Source: CAZJYI01 sp964550025
GTDB taxonomy: Bacteria > Verrucomicrobiota > Kiritimatiellia > UBA8416 > CAYOBW01
Assembly (NCBI GenBank): GCA_964550025.1
Contig: CAZJYI010000076.1
Location: 1 to 52,185, forward strand
Direction: 5' to 3'
DNA: 52,185 bases
Below, in pieces: positions 35,649 through 43,872 of the stretch. Positions within the stretch are counted from its first letter, which is position 1. Every line of letters begins with the position of its first letter. The notes under the pieces are model-generated. The model had not been told where the DNA came from, did not search any database, and saw nothing but the letters and a program-made list of their open reading frames with translations. Both the position numbers and the translations under genes were made by a program.

Positions 35649-38096
35649 ATGAGACATCGGCCAAGACTACTCACCGCCTGCCTTGCGCTGACCGCGCTCG
35701 CGGCAACTTGCGCGTTGTCAGCAAAGACAGAAGCCGATTTCGACTCGCTGCTTTCCGCGGTCAAGACCTACGAATACGGGCAGAGCCGGGCGGCGCTGTT
35801 TGCGTTGGAGCAGGCCGTGCAGAAGGGCGCGGGCGACGACGCCGCGCGGGAGAGCATGGCGTCCAAGATGGCTGCGCTCCTCACGGCTGAAGCCACGGCG
35901 GACTGCAAGAAACACCTTTGCGCGCAGATTTCACTTATCGGCTCAGCAAAGCAGGTACCTGTGCTTGCGTCACTACTCGCCGACAAGGAACTGGGCCTGG
36001 CCGCCCGCAGCGCCCTCGAACGGACACCGGGCAAGGACGCCGTGGTGGCGATGCGCACGGCGCTGTCGAAGAGCTCCGGTCGTATCGCGCTGGGGCTCAT
36101 GGACACGCTGGGGAAACGCGGTGACAGCGCGGCGGCCGGTATGATCGCGGGGTTCCTTCGCGACAAGGACCCGGTGGTTGCGTCGGGCGCCGCCGCGGCC
36201 CTGGGGAAGATCGGCGGAAAAGAGGCTACAGAGCGGCTGATTCAGGCCGACGCCGGTGTCGCCGCCGGAGTGCGCCTCGCCGTCAGTCAGGCTCTGCTCG
36301 AATGCGCGGACGGCCTGGTGCAGGGGGGGGACACAACCCAGGCGGCAAAGGTCTACGAGAAGCTCTCCGGGCCGGGCAGGCCGGCGCACGTCAAGATCGC
36401 GGCCTTTCCGGGGGCGATCGCTTCCCGCGGGAAAGACGGGGCGTCGCTCGTACTCAACGCGCTGGCGGGCGATGATCCTGCGATGCGGAGCGCGGCCATT
36501 CGTGCTCTGCGGACGTTCGGCGGGAAAGAGATCATCACGGCCGTGGTGAGCAAGCTGGACGGACTCGCGCCCGAGGCCCAGGTCCAGATCGTGAACGCGC
36601 TCGCCAACCGCGGCGACAGCGCGGCACTTCCCGGAATTCAGCGCCTGCTGCGAAGCGGCCAGGCGGGTGTGAAGACCGCCGCCGTCGAAGCGCTGGGGAC
36701 ACTGGGGGACGCTTCGACGGTCGCGGTGCTGGCCGGTTTCCTTGCAGATGCCGAGCTCGGCAAGGCGGCGGCGCGCAGCCTGACGCGAATCGAAGGAGCG
36801 GGTGTGGACAAGGCAATGATCGCCCTATTGGAGAAGGGCTCTGCGGCCGAAAAGGCCGGCATCGCCGCGGTCCTCCGGGAGAGGAGCGCGAAAGGAGCGG
36901 CGCCTGCCCTGCTGAAGGCGTCGGCGGACAACAGTGCCGAGGTGCGAAAAGCAGCGCTGAAAGCCCTCGCGGCCCTAGCCACGGCATCCGAGTGTGACGG
37001 GCTGATCCGGCTTCTGGGCCGCCCGGGTTCGGCGGGCGACACCCGGAGCATACAGAGCGCCCTCGTCACGCTCTGCGCGAGGGACGGGAGCGTCTGCGAC
37101 ATCATCGCGAAGGCTGCCGATCGCGCGGCCGGCCCGGCAGGAGTGTCGCTCCTGCCTATTCTGGGCAAGACGGGCGGGGACAGGGCGTTGGGCGTACTGA
37201 AGGGGGCCATGAGAGATGGCGACAAGGACGTGCGGACGACGGCCGTGAAGGCAATCGCCGAGTGGCCGACCGCGGAACCGCTGCCGATGCTCGTCGCGTT
37301 CCTTCGCGCGGAGAAAGAGATGACGCCCAAAGCGCTCGCCTTCCGCGCTTTTGTCGCGCTCTCCGGCAGAGACTCCGCCCCGCTGCCCGACGAGCTGGCG
37401 GGACTCTACAAGGAGCTCATGGCATCCGCGGACCGTCCCGAGGACAGGAAGACGCTCTTCGGCGGACTGGGGAACGTCGCCTCGCCCGGCGCGCTGAAGC
37501 TCGCGGCGTCCTCGCTCGGAGACAGCGCGACCGTCAACGAGGCGGCGCTCGCGGTGGTACAGATCGCCCCGCACCTTCTCGCCTCCCACGGCAAAGACGT
37601 GAAGGCGGCGGTGACGGCTGCCCTTGCGGCCTGCGAGCTCGCCACGGTGAAGACGAAGGCCAAAGATATCCTGTTCCAGTTGTCAAAACCGGTAAATATC
37701 GCCCGGGCTGCAACGGCCAGCAGCCCGGACGGTCTGGAGAAGGACGGGAATGCCGGGGGCGACCAGGCCGCGATCGACGGCGATCCGAACACGTACTGGG
37801 ACGAAGTCGACCGCAAGAAGCTGTATGTACTGAGACTCGATTTCAAGCGGGCCGTGACGGCCAACGCCATTTCCATCATGGGTTTCCAGCACCACGGCTA
37901 CGCGCCGAGGGACTTCGACATCGTATGCGACGGCAAAACGGTGAAGAAGGTCCTCGATGCCGGCTACAAAGACAACCTCTTGCGCGTTGACATCCCGACC
38001 ACGACGTTCAACAGTCTGGAGTTGCGGATAACGAGGAGCTATGGACCGTCGCCCGCCATACGCGAGCTCGAGGTCTACGCCCCGGAAGAGGGATAG
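35649..38096 (+). CDS. Secreted HEAT-repeat protein with C-terminal discoidin-like domain
   Basis: ATG 35649 is preceded by AGGAGA. After a signal peptide (LLTACLALTALAATCALS), residues about 30-670 are a long series of HEAT-type helical repeats with recurrent AAxALGxIG and DKDVRTTAVKAI patterns. Residues about 682-815 form a galactose-binding/discoidin (F5/8C)-like domain (IDGDPNTYWDE, then a C-terminal ITRSYGPSPAIRELEVYAP). The architecture suggests a scaffold that binds protein partners through the repeats and sugars through the terminal domain. It lies between the Tat oxidoreductase and the efflux operon; its role is unknown. The end overlaps the longest version of the TolC-like frame. 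Confidence 0.85.
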   Translation: MRHRPRLLTACLALTALAATCALSAKTEADFDSLLSAVKTYEYGQSRAALFALEQAVQKGAGDDAARESMASKMAALLTAEATADCKKHLCAQISLIGSAKQVPVLASLLADKELGLAARSALERTPGKDAVVAMRTALSKSSGRIALGLMDTLGKRGDSAAAGMIAGFLRDKDPVVASGAAAALGKIGGKEATERLIQADAGVAAGVRLAVSQALLECADGLVQGGDTTQAAKVYEKLSGPGRPAHVKIAAFPGAIASRGKDGASLVLNALAGDDPAMRSAAIRALRTFGGKEIITAVVSKLDGLAPEAQVQIVNALANRGDSAALPGIQRLLRSGQAGVKTAAVEALGTLGDASTVAVLAGFLADAELGKAAARSLTRIEGAGVDKAMIALLEKGSAAEKAGIAAVLRERSAKGAAPALLKASADNSAEVRKAALKALAALATASECDGLIRLLGRPGSAGDTRSIQSALVTLCARDGSVCDIIAKAADRAAGPAGVSLLPILGKTGGDRALGVLKGAMRDGDKDVRTTAVKAIAEWPTAEPLPMLVAFLRAEKEMTPKALAFRAFVALSGRDSAPLPDELAGLYKELMASADRPEDRKTLFGGLGNVASPGALKLAASSLGDSATVNEAALAVVQIAPHLLASHGKDVKAAVTAALAACELATVKTKAKDILFQLSKPVNIARAATASSPDGLEKDGNAGGDQAAIDGDPNTYWDEVDRKKLYVLRLDFKRAVTANAISIMGFQHHGYAPRDFDIVCDGKTVKKVLDAGYKDNLLRVDIPTTTFNSLELRITRSYGPSPAIRELEVYAPEEG

Positions 38097-40053
38097 GAAG
38101 GCGGAATGGCAGGTGAGAGGATCTAGTTCAGGATCGTTCCGTCCATCGTACTCGTACACGCCAATCTCCCCTCTCGCGGGGCCGAAGAGATGCGCGTGTA
38201 CGAGTAGGTGTACGAGTACGGGTTCGCCTTGCCATTACGACCTTCCTGACGCACAGCCCCTTTCCGGACGGGATCGCGCGAAGCTACCGCGCAAGTGCCT
38301 GCTGCTGGTGCTCCTCCCCGCACTGCTCATCTCGGGCTGCATGTCGACCGATTCGCATCGCAAAAAGGCCGACAGCGCCGCGGACGGGATCATCACGGAG
38401 TACCAGCAGAAGGCGCTGGGGCGCACGGAGCCTTTCACCATCGACGAACCGGCCGCCGAGTCTCTGCGCCGCACATTGATGATCGAGCAGGACTTGCCCG
38501 GGTACGTGTCCGGTGTCACGTCGAACGCGCTGCGCAAGTCGGACAATCCGCTGAGGATCACGTTGCTTGACGCGATGCAGATCGCGGCGCGGAACAACAG
38601 GAGTTACCAGGCGGAGAAGGAGAAGGTCTTCACGTCGGCCCTGGATCTCGATCTGTCTCGCAGCGCGTACCGCAACTCGTATTCCGGCCTCATCTCCTCC
38701 ATGTTCTCCGGGGCCGGCAGCGGAGAGGACGCCAGCCGGAGCGCCGAGGGGGACGCGGACGTCAGCATCAAGCGCAAGCTCCAATCCGGCGCCACTCTGA
38801 GCACCAAGCTCGGCCTTGACCTGGCAAAGCTGCTTACAATGGACAAGCGCTCCACGTTCGGGATTCTCGCCGACGCCACCATCACAATCCCGCTCCTCAA
38901 GGGGTTTGGGAAGGACATCGCGCGGGAACCGCTGACGCAGGCGGAACGCAGCATGATATACGCCATGTGGAGTTTCGAGCGGTTCAAGAAGTCGTTCGCC
39001 ATCGAGGTCGCGGCCAGTTACCTGAAGACGCTGGAGCTCGAAAAACAGATCCAGAACGCGGAAGCGAACTACCGGAGCATCGTGGCCACGCGGGAGCGCG
39101 TCGAGGCGCTGGGCAGGGCCGGGCGAACGTCCCAGACCGAGGTAGACCAGGCCTCGCAGAACGAGCTGCAGGCCAACAACAGTCTCGTGTCCGCGAGACA
39201 GGGCCTCGAGGCCCAGCTCGACACCTTCAAGACCACGCTCGGGATTCCCGTCGACGCCAGGATCGAGCTCGATCCCTCGGAGCTCGTGAAGCTGTCGCAA
39301 GAGACCATGGACAAGCTGAGCAAGGAGCCCGAGATGGCGGCGGCGGACGCCGATAAGCTGATGAACGAGTACGTGCTGACCGCACTCTCCAACCGCCTGG
39401 ACCTGATCACCGTCCGGCACCAATACGAGGACGCCGGGCGCAAGCTCAAGGTGGCCGAGGATGCGCTGGACGCGGACATGCAGCTCGTGATTTCCGGGTC
39501 GACTCGCCGGACGGACGTGAGCGGCGCCAGCGTAAGCGTGGGCGAGAGCGCGACCGCCGCCACCGAGGACGAGGGCGAGGACGATAGCGATTCCGGCAGG
39601 AACGGCAGCACGGAAGTCAGTTTCAGTGATGGCGCAAACTACAGCGCGCTGTTGAAACTCGATCTGCCCTGGGACAAGACCGCGGAGCGCGCGGCGTTCC
39701 GCAAGGGCCTCATATCCCTGAGAAGCGCCGAGCGCGCGCTCGAAGAGAAGGAGGACGCGGTCAAGCAGGAGCTGCGCAGCGCCGCCAGGAGGATTATCGA
39801 GCTGAAGAAGACGTACCTCATTCAGCGGGAGTCCGTGGCTCTTGCCGAGCGGCGTGTCGAGAGCACGGACCTGTTCCTGCAGGCGGGCGAGGCGCAGATA
39901 CGCGACTTGCTGGAGGCGCAGGAAGACCTCGTAGAGGCCCGGGACGGGCTTGTCTCGGCGGTTGTCAACTACCACGTTGCCACGCTCAATCTGAAGCGGG
40001 ATCTGGAGCTTCTGGAAGTGAACGAAAAGGGGCTATGGCGGGAAAATGACTGA
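38041..40053 (+). CDS. TolC-like outer-membrane efflux lipoprotein (start uncertain)
   Basis: The protein part is clear: a lipoprotein signal (KCLLLVLLPALLISGC, lipobox cysteine) followed by two outer-membrane-efflux-type domains rich in coiled coil (about 370 and 560 residues after the signal). It should form the outer-membrane channel of the efflux system encoded by the next three genes. The start is not clear. The only in-frame ATG is at 38041, inside the end of the HEAT gene, and gives about 80 residues encoded by a palindromic array, which is implausible. GTG 38308 would be too short for the signal. A non-standard start (CTG near 38299) or loss of the original start through the repeat is possible. 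The stop overlaps the next gene by 8 bases. Confidence 0.82.
   Translation: MDRRPPYASSRSTPRKRDRKAEWQVRGSSSGSFRPSYSYTPISPLAGPKRCACTSRCTSTGSPCHYDLPDAQPLSGRDRAKLPRKCLLLVLLPALLISGCMSTDSHRKKADSAADGIITEYQQKALGRTEPFTIDEPAAESLRRTLMIEQDLPGYVSGVTSNALRKSDNPLRITLLDAMQIAARNNRSYQAEKEKVFTSALDLDLSRSAYRNSYSGLISSMFSGAGSGEDASRSAEGDADVSIKRKLQSGATLSTKLGLDLAKLLTMDKRSTFGILADATITIPLLKGFGKDIAREPLTQAERSMIYAMWSFERFKKSFAIEVAASYLKTLELEKQIQNAEANYRSIVATRERVEALGRAGRTSQTEVDQASQNELQANNSLVSARQGLEAQLDTFKTTLGIPVDARIELDPSELVKLSQETMDKLSKEPEMAAADADKLMNEYVLTALSNRLDLITVRHQYEDAGRKLKVAEDALDADMQLVISGSTRRTDVSGASVSVGESATAATEDEGEDDSDSGRNGSTEVSFSDGANYSALLKLDLPWDKTAERAAFRKGLISLRSAERALEEKEDAVKQELRSAARRIIELKKTYLIQRESVALAERRVESTDLFLQAGEAQIRDLLEAQEDLVEARDGLVSAVVNYHVATLNLKRDLELLEVNEKGLWREND
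38146..38224. repeat. Palindromic array with GTGTACGAGTA units, outward-facing version
   Basis: The left arm is TACTCGTACACGCCAATCTC and the right arm begins GAGATGCGCGTGTACGAGTA and adds GGTGTACGAGTACGGG. The GAGAT feet are on the inside, around CCCTCTCGCGGGGCCGAA. In the related copy at 9239-9332 they are on the outside. It lies in the leader of the TolC-like gene, where a start codon would be expected. Confidence 0.85.
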
Positions 40054-41707
40054 ACAGACGGCGAGTTCGAGATCGAAGCCCCCCCTGATCGAGGGGGCCA
40101 GGTACATGGCGAGCGCAGGCATCGTCCTGCTCGTCACGGTAGCGGCTGCATTGCTTTCCGCGTGTCGAGACACGACATCCGGCAGAGATGAGGAGCCGCT
40201 GTACGAGGTGAAGAGCGGCCCCCTGGTCATCAGCATCTCGGAGTCCGGGAGACTCAAGAGCCAGGACGAGATCATCGTCAAGAACGAGACGGAACGCTCG
40301 CTGAAGATCCTGTCCCTGGTGGACGAAGGGACGATGGTCAAGAAGGGCGACATCATCGTAGAGCTGGACAGCGCAACGCTCGAAACCGAGCGTGACAACT
40401 ACGAGTTGAAGGTGAAGGGTCTCGAATCGGACCTGGTCGCAGCCGAAGAGAACCGGGAGATCCTCAAGAACCAGATGCAGTCCAACATCGAGAAGGAGGA
40501 ACTGACTCTCAAGTTTGCCAAGCTGGACCTGGAACGGTTCACGAAGGGGGTGCACCCGCAAAGCCTGGCGACGGCCGACGCCAACATTGCCATCGCGGAG
40601 GAGGACCTGGAGAGGGCGGAGGAGGATCTCGAGTGGTCCAAGAAGCTGCATGCGAAGGGATTCATCACGCTGAAGGAACTGAAGGCAGACGAGCTGTCGA
40701 CGAAGCAGAAGCGCATCAACCTGGACATCAAAAAGAGCGACCGCGACCTGCTGGTGAAGTACACGCACCCCCAGGAGGTCGAGACGTGCCTGGCCAACGT
40801 CAAACAGGCCGAGATGGCCCTCGACCGCGCCAAGCGGACCGCCAAGGCGGAGTTGAGCGGCCAGCAGGCCAAGCTGCTGAGCGTCCAGGTGGAGTTGCGC
40901 AGCGCCAGGAAGGAGCTGACCAAGGCGGAGGAGAGGCTGGCGGCCTGCAAGATCCCGGCGCCCTCGGACGGCATGGTCATCTACGCGACCAGCAGCGGGC
41001 ACCACCGGTTCCACGACAGCCGTGAGCCCATGGAAGTCGGGGCAAACGTTCACCCCAAGCACCGGTTGATCCAGATGCCGACCAGCGACGAAATGCTGGC
41101 CATCATTTCGGTACAGGAGGCGACGAAGCCGAAACTCCGCGAAGGCATGCCGGCCGTAGTGACGGTTGACGCGCTGCCCGGCCAAGTGTTCAACGGCAAA
41201 ATCACCAAGATCGGGATCCTGCCGGATTCGTCGCAGGCATGGCTGAACCCGGACCTCAAAGTCTACCGATGCGAGATAGAGCTGGACGATCCGAACGAGA
41301 GGATGCGGCCCGGCATGAACTGCCATGTAGAGGTCGTCATCGAGGAACACGAAGACGCGATGTTCGTCCCGATTCAGTGCGTGCTGCACGTGGACGAGAA
41401 ACCGACGGCGTTTGTCAAGACGCCGGGCGGCTTTGAAAAGCGGGTCGTCGAGACGGGCATGGACAACAGCGTCATGATTCACGTGCTGAGCGGGCTGCAG
41501 AACGGCGAAGAGGTCATGCTTGCCCCGCCGCTGGAGGCCGCAACGAAGAAGAACGGCAAGTGGCCGCGCGACAGCGACACTGCCCGCGGTCGCAAGCAAG
41601 AGGCGTCTGGCGGGGACACCGGCAGGGCGCCTCAAGGGGACACCGGCAGAACGCGCGGGAAGAAGTCCGGCAGGCGCCCCCCACAGGGCAAAGGCAACGA
41701 TGGCTGA
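40046..41707 (+). CDS. MacA/HlyD-type periplasmic adaptor protein
   Basis: The 553-residue product begins with a membrane/lipoprotein signal (ASAGIVLLVTVAAALLSAC). It has the adaptor layout: a lipoyl-like half (about 55-100, EGTMVKKGDIIVELDSATLE), a long coiled coil (about 105-290), the second lipoyl half (ACKIPAPSDGMVIYA), and beta-barrel and membrane-proximal domains to about 495. A basic, low-complexity tail (about 500-553) is unusual. It would join the inner-membrane MacB-type pump to the TolC-like channel. Its start lies 8 bases inside the TolC-like gene, and its own stop overlaps the ATPase gene by 8 bases. Confidence 0.9.
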   Translation: MTEQTASSRSKPPLIEGARYMASAGIVLLVTVAAALLSACRDTTSGRDEEPLYEVKSGPLVISISESGRLKSQDEIIVKNETERSLKILSLVDEGTMVKKGDIIVELDSATLETERDNYELKVKGLESDLVAAEENREILKNQMQSNIEKEELTLKFAKLDLERFTKGVHPQSLATADANIAIAEEDLERAEEDLEWSKKLHAKGFITLKELKADELSTKQKRINLDIKKSDRDLLVKYTHPQEVETCLANVKQAEMALDRAKRTAKAELSGQQAKLLSVQVELRSARKELTKAEERLAACKIPAPSDGMVIYATSSGHHRFHDSREPMEVGANVHPKHRLIQMPTSDEMLAIISVQEATKPKLREGMPAVVTVDALPGQVFNGKITKIGILPDSSQAWLNPDLKVYRCEIELDDPNERMRPGMNCHVEVVIEEHEDAMFVPIQCVLHVDEKPTAFVKTPGGFEKRVVETGMDNSVMIHVLSGLQNGEEVMLAPPLEAATKKNGKWPRDSDTARGRKQEASGGDTGRAPQGDTGRTRGKKSGRRPPQGKGNDG

Positions 41708-42395
41708 TGACGACCTGATAAAGCTGCGGGACATCCGCAAGGTCTACCAGATGGGCCAGGAGCAGGTCCACGCCCTGGCGGGGGTCTCGGCCACGTTCAA
41801 GAGGGGCAGCTTCTGGGCCGTCATGGGCGCCAGCGGTTCGGGCAAGAGCACAATGATGAACCTGATTGGATGCCTGGACCGCCCGACATCGGGCACCTAT
41901 CACCTGAACGGGCGCAACGTGGGCGGGCTTTCCGACGACGAGCTGAGCGAGATACGACTGCAGAACATCGGTTTCATCTTCCAGAGCTTCAACCTGATCC
42001 CCCAGCTGACCGTCCTGGAGAATATCGAGCTTCCCATGTTCTACCGGGGGCTGAGTCCGCGGCAAAGCGCACGGAGGGCGGCTGAGACGGCAGACCTGGT
42101 GGGGCTTGGAGACAGGCTCAGGCACAGGCCTACGGAGCTGTCCGGCGGACAACAGCAGCGCGTAGCGATCGCCCGTTCTCTCGTGAACGACCCGCCGCTG
42201 ATCCTGGCCGACGAACCGACCGGCAACCTGGACACCACGACGGGTGCCCAGATCATCGAGCTTCTCAGCAGACTCAATGACGAGGGCAAAACGATCATCA
42301 TGATCACGCACGAGCGAGACATCGCAAAGCACGCCAGGCAGAGTCTGCAGATGCGAGACGGCGTGATCGACGGCAGCGGGGGTGACGGCCAATGA
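41700..42395 (+). CDS. MacB/LolD-type ABC transporter ATPase
   Basis: The 231-residue protein has all ABC motifs: Walker A GASGSGKST (Lys49), Q-loop in FIFQSFNLIPQ, signature LSGGQQQR at about 147-154, Walker B LILADEPT (Asp171, Glu172) and the H-loop MITHE. It belongs to the LolD/MacB subfamily that powers mechanotransmission pumps. It begins in the stop of the adaptor gene (8-base overlap) and ends with an ATGA overlap to the permease gene, so the four genes are translationally coupled. Confidence 0.93.
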   Translation: MADDDLIKLRDIRKVYQMGQEQVHALAGVSATFKRGSFWAVMGASGSGKSTMMNLIGCLDRPTSGTYHLNGRNVGGLSDDELSEIRLQNIGFIFQSFNLIPQLTVLENIELPMFYRGLSPRQSARRAAETADLVGLGDRLRHRPTELSGGQQQRVAIARSLVNDPPLILADEPTGNLDTTTGAQIIELLSRLNDEGKTIIMITHERDIAKHARQSLQMRDGVIDGSGGDGQ

Positions 42396-43660
42396 CGGGC
42401 GCACGGTTCATCTTCAACATCCGGCTCGGGCTGAAGGACCTGATGCTCCACAAGGGCCGCTCGATGTTGACCTCGCTGGGCGTCGTCTTCGGCGTCGGCA
42501 GCGTTATTGCCATGCTGTCGGTGGGGGAAGGCGCCAGCGAGCAGGCCATGAACCAGATACGCAAGCTGGGAAGCAACAACATCCTCCTGTCGTCCCAGAA
42601 ACCCGCGGATGACGCGGGATCGAAGCGCATACGCAGGCACTCGATGAGCATCTACGGTCTACGCTACGAAGACGAGCGTCGCATCCGGGAGTCCTACAAG
42701 CACGTCACGCGCACGGCCCCGGCCAAGATCTTCAGGAAACCGGCGAGACTGGGCGAGAAGAAGATGCCCCTGCGTATTGTCGGAACCACACCCGACTGGT
42801 TCGATCTCGTCAGACGCCCGCTCATTGCGGGGCGGCATTTGAACGAGAACGACCAGAACACGCACGCCGCGGTCTGCGTGCTGACCGAGCACGGGGCCAG
42901 GAAGCTGCTGGCCAACGAGAGTACGCTCGGGCAGAGCATTATCGTGGGAGGAGACTACTTCAGGGTGGTCGGCATCATCTGCAGCGATGACTCCGAGGGG
43001 GCCGTCCAGACCCCCGACATGAAGACGGACGTCTACATGCCGCTAAGCGTGTGCCGCGGAGTTTTCGGCGAAGCGATCTATATCCGGACCTCGGGGTCGC
43101 ACCTGCTGGAAAGGGTCGATCTCCACAAGATCATCGTCGAAGTGGACGCGATGCGCCACGTGGAAGGGACGGCAACGGCCATCAAGGCGATGCTGAAACG
43201 GTTCCACGACGAGGAGGACTACCACGTCAGTATTCCACTCGCGCTCCTGCGCCAGGCGGAGGCATCGAAGAGAACGTTCAACATCGTCCTGGGCTCGATC
43301 GCCGGCATCAGCCTGCTGGTTGGCGGCATCGGCATCATGAACATCATGCTCGCCTCGGTGACGGAGCGTACGCGCGAAATCGGCATCCGCCGGGCCGTCG
43401 GCGCCAAGCGCAGCCAGATCGTGGCCCAGTTCCTCGTGGAAACGGTTGTGCTCTCGGTCATGGGGGGCTTGATCGGAATCCTGGTTGGTGTGATGATACC
43501 CAAGCTGATCACGCTACTTACGGAGATGCCGACCATCGTGCCGATCTACAGCATCGTTCTGTCCGTCGGCATCAGTATGACGATCGGTATTGTATTCGGC
43601 CTCTACCCGGCCATTCGGGCAGCACAGCTCGACCCGATCGAGGCGTTGCGGCATGAGTAG
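42392..43660 (+). CDS. MacB/FtsX-type ABC transporter permease
   Basis: The 422-residue product has the MacB layout: a first membrane helix (about 25-50, SMLTSLGVVFGVGSVIAMLS), a periplasmic MacB_PCD domain (about 55-255) and three C-terminal helices (about 290-415) with the family segment ERTREIGIRRAVGAKR. It would work with the preceding ATPase, adaptor and channel as a tripartite efflux or secretion pump for a peptide, lipid or antibiotic. The substrate is not known. The ATG overlaps the ATPase stop (ATGA). A BIME begins 23 bases after the stop. Confidence 0.93.
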   Translation: MTGARFIFNIRLGLKDLMLHKGRSMLTSLGVVFGVGSVIAMLSVGEGASEQAMNQIRKLGSNNILLSSQKPADDAGSKRIRRHSMSIYGLRYEDERRIRESYKHVTRTAPAKIFRKPARLGEKKMPLRIVGTTPDWFDLVRRPLIAGRHLNENDQNTHAAVCVLTEHGARKLLANESTLGQSIIVGGDYFRVVGIICSDDSEGAVQTPDMKTDVYMPLSVCRGVFGEAIYIRTSGSHLLERVDLHKIIVEVDAMRHVEGTATAIKAMLKRFHDEEDYHVSIPLALLRQAEASKRTFNIVLGSIAGISLLVGGIGIMNIMLASVTERTREIGIRRAVGAKRSQIVAQFLVETVVLSVMGGLIGILVGVMIPKLITLLTEMPTIVPIYSIVLSVGISMTIGIVFGLYPAIRAAQLDPIEALRHE

Positions 43661-43682
43661 AGAGCCCGGGATGGGAGGCACA

Positions 43683-43812
43683 GTAGGACGGTGCTCCGCG
43701 CCGTCCAGAGACAGCGGGGAGGCAGATGCGAGAGAAGGGCGCGTGAAGCGCTTGGATTCTCTCTCAACTGCCGCTTCGACTATCTCAGGGACGGCCCGGA
43801 GGACCGTCCTAC
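43683..43812. repeat. BIME after the efflux operon
   Basis: REPs at 43683-43706 (TGC/GCG stem) and 43789-43812 (TCC/GGG stem) enclose a 82-base spacer with GAGACAG and the matching TATCTCAG. It lies at the 3' end of the operon and in the leader of the next gene, where it could block read-through. Confidence 0.9.
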
Positions 43813-43872
43813 GGGGAATGCACACAGCGACCCTTCTCGGACAGGGTCTGAATACGGAGAGGAGAGACCGGA

